Origin: SHLQ01 sp964451305
Lineage (GTDB): Bacteria; Actinomycetota; Acidimicrobiia; Acidimicrobiales; SHLQ01
NCBI GenBank assembly: GCA_964451305.1
Contig: CAYVHV010000010.1
Coordinates: 1-64,000, forward strand
Direction: 5' to 3'
DNA: 64,000 bases
The position numbers were made by a program, and so were the translations under genes. This document shows positions 1 through 8,008 of this stretch, piece after piece (within the stretch, counting starts at the first letter, position 1; every line of letters begins with the position of its first letter). Below the pieces are notes generated by a model. It was not told where the DNA came from and did no database searches. It saw only the letters and a program-made list of their open reading frames with translations.

Positions 1-281
1 GGTGGAGGGAACGGGGCGGGCGATCCGCTCGGCGGTGGCCCGACGGTCGGGATGGGAGCGCCGGGAGCCGGAGGAGGGGGTGGCGCGCCGTTGTCGATGG
101 CATCCTTGGTCATCTCTTCGGTCACCGCTGTTGGCATCTCGGCGGGATTGCCGATCGTCTCAGTAATGTCGGTGGCGTCACTAATGTCGGTGGCGTCACT
201 CGCGTCGTGGATCGGTTCGATCACCGGCTCGCCTGCCGACGCGTCGTTCTTGGACTTGTCTTTATTGAAGAACATGCTCAC
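1..281 (-). CDS. Partial gene, unidentified; acidic and proline-rich N-terminus
   Basis: Only the first 93 codons are inside the window and the gene runs off the left edge. The GTG at 281 overlaps the stop of the upstream protease gene (GTGA) and has a GGAGG 9 nt before it; an ATG lies two codons later at 275. The visible protein opens with MSMFFNKDKSKND, continues as a hydrophilic acidic stretch holding a duplicated hexapeptide (DATDIS, DATDIT), and ends in a proline/glycine/alanine-rich linker. No catalytic motif or membrane segment is visible, so the folded domain presumably lies beyond position 1. The overlap implies translational coupling with the protease. Function unknown. Confidence 0.6.
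   Translation of the reverse strand, partial: MSMFFNKDKSKNDASAGEPVIEPIHDASDATDISDATDITETIGNPAEMPTAVTEEMTKDAIDNGAPPPPPAPGAPIPTVGPPPSGSPAPFPP
164..199 (-). repeat. Perfect 18-bp tandem duplication inside the partial gene
   Basis: Two head-to-tail copies of an 18-bp unit (164-181 and 182-199) that keep the reading frame and encode the repeated hexapeptide of the low-complexity N-terminus. It is probably a slippage product in a disordered linker. Confidence 0.8.
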
Positions 282-1207
282 TGTTCTGGGCCTCCGGCAG
301 CTCCTGCTGCGTTTTGGATAGGCACTGCAAAACCAATGCCGGAGAAGAAATCCTCGCCGGTCGGGTTTGCAAGCGCGGTCACGATGCCGATGAGTTGGGC
401 GTTGTCGTCGAGAAGCGGACCACCGGAACTACCCGGGTTTACCGCTGCATCGAATTGAATGAGGTCTTCGAGGGGCTCACCGTCATCGCGGTTGATCGTG
501 CGCCCGGTGGCAGAAATGACGCCGGTCGAGATCGATCCCGATAGGCCGAGCGGGTTGCCAACGGCGTAGACCCGGGAACCAACCGCTGGTGTTCCTCCGA
601 GGGTGGCAGGCACGACCACATCGGGAAGTTCAGCGGTTTGCAGGATTGCGATATCCATCTCCGGTATCGACTCGGCGACCTGGGCTTGTGCGGTCGAACC
701 GTCGGTAAAGGTGACGGTGATATCTGTTTGTCCGGCAACGACATGATCCGAGGTCATGATCGAACCATCGGCATTGATGATGACACCGCTACCGAGACCG
801 CCATCGTCGCCACTACCGACCTGGATGAACACGAGCGATGGAAAGATGGTGCCGTAGATCGCCGGACCTCGGTCCGGTGGGATCGTCGTGGCATCGAAGG
901 CGCTGGTGATGGCCTCGTCGATTGCGCTCTCGACCTCCGCTGGTGCCACGGTCGGATCGCGTCCGAAGACCAAGAATGCGACGAGGGCGCCGAGGCCAAT
1001 TGCCGAGAGCCACATCGCCGCGGCGGTTAGTACCGACCGTCGGCGAGCGTTCGGATCGGTCGTGTCGACGGGTTCGATCGGGTCGATCTCATCGGATGCG
1101 TCCACCTCGGGCCCGCTGCCGTTTCCGTTCTCGGGCAGGGGAGAACGGCCCGGAACCGACACCCGTGGTGGCGGGGTACGTGGCGTGGGTGGACTCGTAA
1201 ACGACAT
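278..1207 (-). CDS. HtrA/DegP-like S1C serine protease, membrane-anchored, no PDZ domain
   Basis: 309 aa. Residues 1-56 are a proline-rich cytoplasmic tail, 58-82 one transmembrane helix, and about 118-300 a trypsin-like fold facing outward. The triad is visible as H155 (TSDHVV, where HtrA usually has TNAHVV), D185 (EMDIAIL) and S261 (NPGSSGGP). The chain stops soon after the protease domain, so the usual C-terminal PDZ domain is missing. Family knowledge points to degradation of misfolded or specific envelope proteins. ATG 1207 has an AGGA 7 nt upstream. The stop overlaps the next gene on the same strand, so the two are probably one transcript. The protease assignment is firm; the substrate is unknown. 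Confidence 0.88.
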   Translation of the reverse strand: MSFTSPPTPRTPPPRVSVPGRSPLPENGNGSGPEVDASDEIDPIEPVDTTDPNARRRSVLTAAAMWLSAIGLGALVAFLVFGRDPTVAPAEVESAIDEAITSAFDATTIPPDRGPAIYGTIFPSLVFIQVGSGDDGGLGSGVIINADGSIMTSDHVVAGQTDITVTFTDGSTAQAQVAESIPEMDIAILQTAELPDVVVPATLGGTPAVGSRVYAVGNPLGLSGSISTGVISATGRTINRDDGEPLEDLIQFDAAVNPGSSGGPLLDDNAQLIGIVTALANPTGEDFFSGIGFAVPIQNAAGAAGGPEQ

Positions 1208-1327
1208 GTGCTGTTCCTACGGTACTGGCCACGCGGACCGACGATCCGTCAATGGAGACTTCACGCAACATCTTTCAGCTTTTCTTGTGTCGCCTTTAGG
1301 GGCGCCAAAAGCGCAGGATGTTGGAGG

Positions 1328-1768
1328 TTAGAGCGTGTCTGGGTCAGTTCCGTCGACGTAGAACCAGCGACCGTTCTCTTGAGAGAAGGTGCTGAGTTCG
1401 TGGAGTTCCAGGTGGGCATCGCCGCGGCGGAAACGTGCAGTGAACTCGACCGCACCAGCATTGTCGAGGCTCGCTCCGGTCGCGCTTTTTACAGTCAGGC
1501 CATGCCAGTCGACATCGGTGGAGAAGTCGATCGATGGCGGTCGGGTCGTCTCGTGCCATGTTGCGAGAAGGTAGGCCTCGTCACGAAGGACATACGCGGT
1601 GTAGCGGGAACGCATCGTTGCCTCAGGGGTGGTGCCGAGACCGGCAAACCCCGCCGCATGGAGCGGCTTGCAGCAGTTCGCGTACGACCGGCGACCTCCC
1701 GACTCATCGGCGGAGAGCACCCGACACGGGCACGTGGCCGAATCGGGCATTGGTGTGATTGCTGGCAT
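1328..1768 (-). CDS. YchJ-like UPF0225 protein
   Basis: 146 aa. The N-terminal cysteines (C13, C15, C32, C33, in CPC and NCC) and the segments PEATMRSRYTAYV and LATWHETTRP are typical of the YchJ/UPF0225 family (SEC-C-type metal-binding N-terminus followed by an NTF2-like domain). The biochemical role of the family is not established. The start at 1768 is supported by TAGCCT on the minus strand with exactly 6 nt between it and the ATG, the leaderless layout seen at several other genes here. The gene diverges from the TetR gene with only 42 bp between starts, so their promoters overlap and the regulator could affect both. Confidence 0.85.
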   Translation of the reverse strand: MPAITPMPDSATCPCRVLSADESGGRRSYANCCKPLHAAGFAGLGTTPEATMRSRYTAYVLRDEAYLLATWHETTRPPSIDFSTDVDWHGLTVKSATGASLDNAGAVEFTARFRRGDAHLELHELSTFSQENGRWFYVDGTDPDTL

Positions 1769-1774
1769 CGTCCG

Positions 1775-1780
1775 AGGCTA
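1775..1780 (-). promoter_or_regulatory. Candidate -10 element of ychJ (leaderless)
   Basis: TAGCCT on the minus strand, 6 nt upstream of ATG 1768, which has no Shine-Dalgarno. No convincing -35 is seen. Confidence 0.45.
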
Positions 1781-1810
1781 TCGGAGCTGCCCTGATACGG
1801 TCGAAGCTCT

Positions 1811-2377
1811 ATGAGTGGTACCGATACGCAGAACACCATCCTCGACGCGGTGCAGTCGGTGATCGTGCGCGATGGCGTGCAAGGCACGAGCATGCGACAG
1901 GTCGCCCAAGAGGCCGATGTCAGCTTGGGGCTGATCAGCTACCACTTCGATGACAAAGAACGCCTGATCTTCGCCACGTTCGAGCGGGCTTCTGATGAAA
2001 TTCGGGCTGCGAGCACCAGCGCTGCCGATGCGGTCGATGACCCCGACGACAAGGTTCGGGCTTTTCTTCGCGGATCGTTCACCGAGGAGTTCATCAACGG
2101 TGACTACCTTCGGCTTCGCGTCTCGCTCTGGGCGGTTGCACTGACCGAACCTGAATTAGCGAAGGTCGATGCTGGTTACTATCGCCGCTACGAAGAAACC
2201 TTGGCGGCGTATGTGAGTGAGGCTCGCCCGAAGCTCACCCGCCAGGATATCGATGCGCGCTGTGAGAACGTCATTGCATTGACCAACGGGTTATGGCTGG
2301 ACTGGGCTCGCATCCAAAATGACGATGCGCTCGAACGTGGTCTGCAACTCGCCGAAGAGATCGCACTCGCCGACTAG
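1811..2377 (+). CDS. TetR/AcrR family transcriptional regulator
   Basis: 188 aa. Residues about 8-55 form the TetR DNA-binding domain, with the recognition region SMRQVAQEADVSLGLISYHF. The rest is a helical ligand/dimer domain resembling the BetI-type C-terminal family. The ligand cannot be read from sequence. A TACGGT lies 9 nt before ATG 1811, so the leader would be only 2-3 nt. The gene diverges from ychJ (42 bp) and converges on the membrane-protein gene ending at 2380. Likely targets by proximity are itself, ychJ, or the MFS transporter downstream; this is inference. Confidence 0.88.
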   Translation: MSGTDTQNTILDAVQSVIVRDGVQGTSMRQVAQEADVSLGLISYHFDDKERLIFATFERASDEIRAASTSAADAVDDPDDKVRAFLRGSFTEEFINGDYLRLRVSLWAVALTEPELAKVDAGYYRRYEETLAAYVSEARPKLTRQDIDARCENVIALTNGLWLDWARIQNDDALERGLQLAEEIALAD

Positions 2378-2379
2378 CT

Positions 2380-3189
2380 TCACCACGGTGTGTTCGTCTC
2401 GCCGGTAGTTGGCTCACCAGAGTCTGACGGCGGCGCGGGAGGTGCCGGTGGTGCCTGCGATGAAGATTGCGATGAAGATGATGTGGGCGAAGGCGCCGGT
2501 GGCGGCGCAGCCCCGACCGGTGGCGTCGGCGACAGTGGCGCAGCGGGGTTGGTCGGTGGTGGAGCCGTCGGTGGGGGTGTTTGATAGATCCCGGGGGTGC
2601 TACCGGCCATTCGTTCTGCTCGTTTGGCCTTACTTCGGCGCAAGATGCCGATGATGATCATCAGCACGCCGATGACGACGAAGATCAACCCGACGCCGAG
2701 GAGCACCAGCGGAATCCGGACTTCGTCGAACGATGCGAAGATCGAACGCGCCACGACAGCGCGCGAGTCGTCGGGGGATGCAATATCGACGCGGTACGTG
2801 CCGAGTTCTTCAACGGTGAAGATGCCGACACTTTCGTAGCGGTTGAGCTCTCGGCCGACCTCGACGATCAAGGTCTGTTGATCGACAGGGATCTCCGTGT
2901 TGGTCTCAACCCACGTCACCGTCACGTCTCCACGCGCAAAGATCGGATCTGCATCGAAGTCGGTGAACCCGCCAGCTAAGCCATAGACGTCGTAGTCGCC
3001 CGGTTCGAGCAGGCGTTGCTCGCTTCCAGGAACCTCGAACGAATCGACGGTCTGCGCTTCAAGTGCGCGATTGAAGATGTTGAAGCCACCGAATGACACG
3101 AGCGCAGCGCCGACGAGCACGACGCCGATCGAAAGCCAGAGCGGTGGTCCGGGCTGTTTGGTCTTTGGGGGTGTGGCTGGCGTAGTCAT
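2380..3189 (-). CDS. Two-helix membrane protein with proline/serine-rich C-terminal tail
   Basis: 269 aa from ATG 3189. This start is preferred to GTG 3198 because an AGGTGG motif sits 5 nt before the ATG and overlaps the GTG. One helix lies near the N-terminus (LWLSIGVVLVGAALVSFGGF) and a second near the middle (IPLVLLGVGLIFVVIGVLMI). Between them is an extracytoplasmic beta-rich domain of about 110 residues. The last 75 residues are an extended Pro/Ser/Thr/Ala-rich tail, predicted cytoplasmic. The family is not recognised. The gene diverges from the MFS gene (46 bp between starts). Confidence 0.75.
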   Translation of the reverse strand: MTTPATPPKTKQPGPPLWLSIGVVLVGAALVSFGGFNIFNRALEAQTVDSFEVPGSEQRLLEPGDYDVYGLAGGFTDFDADPIFARGDVTVTWVETNTEIPVDQQTLIVEVGRELNRYESVGIFTVEELGTYRVDIASPDDSRAVVARSIFASFDEVRIPLVLLGVGLIFVVIGVLMIIIGILRRSKAKRAERMAGSTPGIYQTPPPTAPPPTNPAAPLSPTPPVGAAPPPAPSPTSSSSQSSSQAPPAPPAPPSDSGEPTTGETNTPW

Positions 3190-3223
3190 CTGTCCCACCT
3201 GTAATCGTGTCCAGTGGACGGGC

Positions 3224-3229
3224 TAACGT
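3224..3229 (+). promoter_or_regulatory. Candidate -10 element of the MFS gene (leaderless)
   Basis: TAACGT followed by exactly 6 nt and ATG 3236; no Shine-Dalgarno is present. Confidence 0.45.
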
Positions 3230-3235
3230 CGTGAA

Positions 3236-4672
3236 ATGACGATAGCCCAAGCAACTCACCGGTCGCGTCTGCCGATCTGGGTTGTGGTCGTTGCAGGCGG
3301 TGTTATCACCGCGTTGAGCCTCGGTGTTCGGTCGACCTTTGGGCTGTTGGTCGGCCCGATCTCCGATGGCCTCGGTGCTGACCTAGGGTCGATCTCGTTG
3401 GCGATCGCCATTCAGAACTTGATGTGGGGGTTTAGCCAACCGCTCGCTGGCGCGCTCTCCGACCGCTTTGGTGCGCCATGGACGCTCGCCGGGGGCGGTG
3501 TGCTCTACATCGCCGCCATGGGGTTGATGTCGACTGCCGAAAGTGTCGGCACGATCATCCTGACCGGCGGGTTCATCGCCGGAATCGCCGTCGGTGCTGC
3601 CAGCTTCGCCGTCGTGTTGTCGGCCGTTGGGCGGATCTCGCCGCCGGAGAAGCGGTCGCTCAACCTCGGCATCGTGAGCGCGATTGGTTCGCTCGGACAG
3701 TTCATCCTTATCCCGATCGCCAGAGTCTTGCTCGATCGGGGCGATTGGCAGGCCACGTCGCTCGTTCTGGCGCTGTTGCTCATCCCGATCATCATCTTTG
3801 CGCCGGCTATGCGTGCCAAGGTGATCGAACTCGCGTCCAGCCCGCAGGACGGCGCTTCTCTCGGCGCAGGAGTCGAACCTCCACCGACCTTGTCCGAAGA
3901 CCTCCGCCGGGCACGGGCCAGCCGGCCGTATCTCTTGTTGAACGCTGCGTTCTTCGTCTGCGGATTCCACGTGACCTTCATCGGCGTGCACCTGGCTGGA
4001 TTCCTCAACCTCGAAGGGCTGAGTTCAACAACGGCGGCGAATGGGCTTGCGCTCATCGGCCTCTTTAACGTTTTTGGCTCACTGCTCGTCGGCGTACTCG
4101 GGCAGCGTTACTCCTACACGAAGCTCCTCGCCGGCATCTATGGCATGCGGGCGGTCGTGATCTCCACCTTCGTTCTCGTACCCATTACCCCGACGACGAC
4201 AATCCTGTTCGCCATGGCCATGGGGGTCTTGTGGCTCTCGACGGTGCCCCCAACGTCGGGCATCGTCACCGAGATGTTCGGGCCCACGAACTCTGGCGCG
4301 CTCTTTGGCATCGTCTTTCTCTCGCACCAGATGGGCTCGTTCATCGGCGCATGGATGGGTGGCGAGGTCGTCGACATCACCGGTAGCTACGCCGTGATGT
4401 GGTGGCTCGCTGTCGGTCTCGGCGTCTTTGCGATGGCCATGCACCTGTTGCTGGACGAAGGTCCGGCTCCAACACCGCCGACGGGAGGAAGCCGGGGTGT
4501 TGCTCCGGGTGCAGCAGCGCTGTTCATCCTCATCGCCGGTACCGCAGCGGCGATCTCGCTGGCAACAACTCCTGCCTCGGCAGCATCGTTGGCTGCAACA
4601 GACACCAGCGCAGAGCATGACCAACCGGCGATGACGTATTGCGCTCTCGGTCCCATTGTTCTGGAGCGGTAA
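3236..4672 (+). CDS. Major facilitator superfamily transporter, monocarboxylate-porter-like
   Basis: 478 aa with about 12 hydrophobic helices in two bundles joined by a hydrophilic loop near residues 197-220. The motif between helices 2 and 3 is visible as GALSDRFGAPWTLAGG (compare G-x-x-x-D-R-x-G). The pattern of short loops resembles the MCT/oxalate-formate antiporter group, which moves organic anions with protons, but the substrate is a guess. After the twelfth helix the chain continues with a linker and one more hydrophobic segment (GVAPGAAALFILIAGTAAAI), unusual for a 12-helix carrier. The start is supported by a leaderless-type TAACGT six bases upstream. The ClC channel gene follows after 16 bp with its own candidate promoter. 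Confidence 0.85.
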   Translation: MTIAQATHRSRLPIWVVVVAGGVITALSLGVRSTFGLLVGPISDGLGADLGSISLAIAIQNLMWGFSQPLAGALSDRFGAPWTLAGGGVLYIAAMGLMSTAESVGTIILTGGFIAGIAVGAASFAVVLSAVGRISPPEKRSLNLGIVSAIGSLGQFILIPIARVLLDRGDWQATSLVLALLLIPIIIFAPAMRAKVIELASSPQDGASLGAGVEPPPTLSEDLRRARASRPYLLLNAAFFVCGFHVTFIGVHLAGFLNLEGLSSTTAANGLALIGLFNVFGSLLVGVLGQRYSYTKLLAGIYGMRAVVISTFVLVPITPTTTILFAMAMGVLWLSTVPPTSGIVTEMFGPTNSGALFGIVFLSHQMGSFIGAWMGGEVVDITGSYAVMWWLAVGLGVFAMAMHLLLDEGPAPTPPTGGSRGVAPGAAALFILIAGTAAAISLATTPASAASLAATDTSAEHDQPAMTYCALGPIVLER

Positions 4673-4676
4673 TCCG

Positions 4677-4682
4677 TAGAGT
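4677..4682 (+). promoter_or_regulatory. Candidate -10 element of the ClC gene (leaderless)
   Basis: TAGAGT, then 6 nt, then ATG 4689; no Shine-Dalgarno. It lies within the 16-bp gap after the MFS stop. Confidence 0.45.
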
Positions 4683-4688
4683 GCGATA

Positions 4689-6311
4689 ATGACCAATGGC
4701 GCGATCCGCTTCCTTGTCTATGCCGGCCTCGGCATCACGATCGGTGCTCTCGTTGCCCTGCTCGACTGGATCACCGTCGAAGTCGCTCTCGAACAGGTTC
4801 TGAACTCGCCGATCTGGGTGCAGCTGATCCTGCCTCCGATCGGTCTGATCATCGTGTACGGCATCAAGACGATGACCCCCGGCGGCGGCTCGAAGACATC
4901 GGACGCATACGTCGACTCGTTTCACAAAGGGTCTGGTGCCGACGCAAACGCCTTGATTCCCAAGCTCCTCGCGAGTTTCGCAACCATCGGCACCGGCGGC
5001 GCGGTTGGCCTGGAGGGCCCCGCAATCCTCACGGGTGCAACCCTTGGCCAATCGCTCGGCCAACGGCTTCCACGAGTGCTGGGCGAACGACCCCGCCTCG
5101 TGCTCCTCGTCGCGGGCGCAGCGGCAGGCGTCGCTGCAGTTTTCAAAGCGCCCGCCACCGGCGTGCTCTTCGCCATGGAAGCGCCTTACAAGCGCGATAT
5201 TTCGCGTCATGGCTTGATCCCCGCCCTTATCGCCGCCGCGGCGAGTTATCTCACCTTCGTGACGTTCCTCGGCGCCGAACCACTCCTACGGTTTGACCCG
5301 ACCGAACTCGAGGTTCGAGACGAGATCATCGCGGCGCTGATCATCGGCGTGCTGGCCGGCGGTGTCGCTCGATTGCTCGCACGGGGATTCAACTGGGCCA
5401 AGACCCTCGACGATCAGTATCGATTCATCGTGCGGTTGCCGTTCGCTGCGGTGACGATGGGCGCGGCGCTGCTCATCGCGAACTCGCTCGTCGATGAGCC
5501 GCTCACGATCGGCCTCGGCGCCGAGATCGCCGCATCGCTGGTGCTCAACAACGAGGTGGCCCTCGGGGCCATCATCATCTTGTTCGTGCTTCGTGCGCTC
5601 GTCACCGGTGCAGCGCTGAGCCTGGGCGGCGTGGGTGGTGTGTTCATCCCGCTGGTCGTGCAGGGCATGCTCCTCGGCCGGGCGGTCGAGATCATCGTCG
5701 GCGCCCCGTCGACGGGTCTCTATCCGGTCATCGGCCTCGCAGCCGTGCTGGGAGCGGCCTATCGAACCCCGCTCGCCGCGGTCATGTTCGTCGCCGAAAC
5801 CACCGGACGGGCCGAGTTCGTCATCCCCGCCTTGATCGCAACGGCCATCGCTCAAACCGTCATGGGCGAAGACACGGTTTCGCCCGGCCAGCGAAGCGAA
5901 CGCCAAGGCCAACTCGAACGACGACTCGTCGAGCCATGTTCGGCGGTCATGATCGACGACCTTGGCGTGATCTCTCCTGATGCGACGTTGCTCGATGTGA
6001 TCGACGGCTACGGCGATCGATCACAGTCCTTTGCCATTCCCGTCGGCGGCCCCGAGTACGAAGGGCTGATCGTCCTGCACGATTTGGCCAGTGCCATGCT
6101 CGAGCACGGTCCCGACGCTGCGGTTCGCCAGGCCGTCCGGCCGCTCCCGACGGTGTCACGAGACGCGCCAGCGGTCGATGCAGCCCGGCTCATGAACAAG
6201 CACGACACCGCAGCGATCTGCGTCGTTGACGACGACAACCGTCCCGTCGGTGTGATCAGCACGACGTCGCTCGCCGGGCTCACCAGCGTCGATCTTGAAT
6301 CCAGCGACTGA
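4689..6311 (+). CDS. ClC-family chloride channel/transporter with C-terminal CBS pair
   Basis: 540 aa. The ClC core (about residues 5-395) shows GGAVGLEGP, matching the GREGP selectivity/gating motif with the external gating glutamate kept, and GGVGGVFIP, matching GxFxP. The stretch FKAPATGVLFAMEAPYKRD aligns with the E. coli FNAPLAG...EE segment, and the residue equivalent to internal proton glutamate E203 appears to be alanine. Family knowledge then suggests a chloride channel or an altered coupling rather than classic 2Cl-/H+ exchange; this is inference. Two CBS domains (about 415-475 and 480-535) form a likely adenosine-nucleotide-sensing module. Start chosen from TAGAGT-N6-ATG. Convergent with fumarase. 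Confidence 0.9.
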   Translation: MTNGAIRFLVYAGLGITIGALVALLDWITVEVALEQVLNSPIWVQLILPPIGLIIVYGIKTMTPGGGSKTSDAYVDSFHKGSGADANALIPKLLASFATIGTGGAVGLEGPAILTGATLGQSLGQRLPRVLGERPRLVLLVAGAAAGVAAVFKAPATGVLFAMEAPYKRDISRHGLIPALIAAAASYLTFVTFLGAEPLLRFDPTELEVRDEIIAALIIGVLAGGVARLLARGFNWAKTLDDQYRFIVRLPFAAVTMGAALLIANSLVDEPLTIGLGAEIAASLVLNNEVALGAIIILFVLRALVTGAALSLGGVGGVFIPLVVQGMLLGRAVEIIVGAPSTGLYPVIGLAAVLGAAYRTPLAAVMFVAETTGRAEFVIPALIATAIAQTVMGEDTVSPGQRSERQGQLERRLVEPCSAVMIDDLGVISPDATLLDVIDGYGDRSQSFAIPVGGPEYEGLIVLHDLASAMLEHGPDAAVRQAVRPLPTVSRDAPAVDAARLMNKHDTAAICVVDDDNRPVGVISTTSLAGLTSVDLESSD

Positions 6312-6338
6312 TTCTTTTCCCGCCGGGGGAGGCGGTAG

Positions 6339-7970
6339 CTATCGAAGGTGCACGGGTGTTGAGACTTCGGAGAAGAAGTCGTTGCCCTTGTCGTCGATGA
6401 TGATGAATGCAGGGAAGTTCTCAACCTCGATGCGCCACACCGCCTCCATGCCGAGCTCTTCGTATTCGAGAACCTCGACCTTGCGAATCGCGTCTTGGGC
6501 GAGACGGGCAGCGGGTCCACCGATGGAGCCGAGATAGAAGCCGCCGTGGGCCTTGCACGCATCGAGGACCTGTTTGGATCGGTTGCCCTTGGCCAACATG
6601 ACCATCGAACCGCCCGCGGCTTGGAACTGGTCGACGTAGCTGTCCATGCGGCCCGCGGTGGTGGGTCCGAACGAGCCCGATGCGTATCCCTCGGGCGTCT
6701 TTGCTGGACCTGCGTAGTAGATCGGGTGGTTCTTGAGGTATTCGGGCATCTCTTCGCCAGCGTCCAACCGTTCCTTGATCTTGGCGTGGACGATGTCGCG
6801 GCCGACGACGAGCGTGCCGCTCAGCGAAAGGCGGGTCTTCACGGGGTGTTTGCTGAGCTCGTTGCGAATGTCGGCCATCGGCTGGTTGAGGTCGATCTCG
6901 ATCACCTTGGCGCTGAGGTCTTCTTCGCTGACCTCGGGCATGTACTGGGCCGGGTCGGTTTCGAGCTGCTCGAGGAACACTCCGTCCGCGGTGATCTTGC
7001 CGACGGCTTGGCGGTCGGCCGAACACGACACCGCAATGCCGACCGGATTCGATGCACCATGGCGGGGGAGTCGGATGACGCGAACGTCGTGACAGAAGTA
7101 CTTCCCACCGAACTGTGCGCCGATGCCCATCTCGCGGGTGAGCTCGAGGATCTTCTGCTCCCATTCCAGATCGCGAAAGGCATGGCCGGAGAGCGAGCCT
7201 TCGGTCGGAAGGGTGTCGAGGTAGCGGGCTGATGCGTACTTGGCGGTCTTGAGGTTGAACTCGGCGGACGTGCCACCGATGACAACGGCCAGGTGGTATG
7301 GCGGGCAAGCGGACGTACCGAGCTTTTGGAGGTTGATGTCGAGGAACTTCATCAGGCTGTCAGGGTTGAGCAACGCCTTTGTCTCTTGGAACAAGAACGT
7401 CTTGTTCGCCGAACCGCCGCCCTTGGCCATGAACAAGAACTTGTATGCGTCGCCCTGGGTTGCGTACAGCTCGATCTGCGCCGGGAGGTTGTTGCCGGTG
7501 TTCTTCTCTTCGAACAGGCTTAACGGCGCGAGCTGGCTGTATCGGAGGTTCGACGTGAGGTACGTGTCTTGGACACCTTGGCTGATGACGCGCTCGTCGT
7601 CGAAGCCGGTGAACACGTTCTGGCCTTTCTTTCCCATCACGATCGCGGTGCCGGTGTCCTGACACATGGGCAGGACACCACCCGAGGAGATGTTCGCGTT
7701 CTGGAGGAGTTCTTCGGCAACGAAGTGGTCGTTTGGCGACGCTTCGGTGTCATCGACGATGTTGCGCAGCTGCTGGAGGTGCGAGGGGCGCAGGTAGTGG
7801 GCAATGTCGTGCATTGCCTCGGAGGTGAGGGCTCGGATGGCTTCGGGCTCAACCTTGAGGAAGGTCTGGCCCGCGGCCTCGAATGTCGAGACGCCTTCGG
7901 TGGTGATCAAGCGGTACTCGGTGGTGTCTTCGCCGAGTGGGAGGAGTTCGGTGTAGTCGATTTCAGTCAC
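6339..7970 (-). CDS. Class I fumarate hydratase (4Fe-4S, FumA/FumB type)
   Basis: 543 aa, the usual size for single-chain class I fumarases. The enzyme interconverts fumarate and malate in the TCA cycle with an oxygen-sensitive 4Fe-4S cluster. The three cluster-region cysteines are visible in MCQDTGTA, TSACPPYH and AVSCSADRQ. The N-terminal alpha domain is followed by the beta swivelling domain, with GPTTAGRMD near the C-terminus. The reading frame is open further upstream into the neighbouring oxidoreductase gene. GTG 7970 (MTEIDYTELLPLG) matches the normal family N-terminus and has TACTCT 6 nt upstream, so a separate leaderless transcript is likely. Cytoplasmic. Confidence 0.93.
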   Translation of the reverse strand: MTEIDYTELLPLGEDTTEYRLITTEGVSTFEAAGQTFLKVEPEAIRALTSEAMHDIAHYLRPSHLQQLRNIVDDTEASPNDHFVAEELLQNANISSGGVLPMCQDTGTAIVMGKKGQNVFTGFDDERVISQGVQDTYLTSNLRYSQLAPLSLFEEKNTGNNLPAQIELYATQGDAYKFLFMAKGGGSANKTFLFQETKALLNPDSLMKFLDINLQKLGTSACPPYHLAVVIGGTSAEFNLKTAKYASARYLDTLPTEGSLSGHAFRDLEWEQKILELTREMGIGAQFGGKYFCHDVRVIRLPRHGASNPVGIAVSCSADRQAVGKITADGVFLEQLETDPAQYMPEVSEEDLSAKVIEIDLNQPMADIRNELSKHPVKTRLSLSGTLVVGRDIVHAKIKERLDAGEEMPEYLKNHPIYYAGPAKTPEGYASGSFGPTTAGRMDSYVDQFQAAGGSMVMLAKGNRSKQVLDACKAHGGFYLGSIGGPAARLAQDAIRKVEVLEYEELGMEAVWRIEVENFPAFIIIDDKGNDFFSEVSTPVHLR

Positions 7971-7976
7971 CCATTG

Positions 7977-7982
7977 AGAGTA
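7977..7982 (-). promoter_or_regulatory. Candidate -10 element of the fumarase gene (leaderless)
   Basis: TACTCT on the minus strand, 6 nt before GTG 7970. It supports the start, for which no Shine-Dalgarno exists. Confidence 0.4.
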
Positions 7983-8008
7983 CTGGTCGATCTTGCCGAA
8001 CTGGTTGC

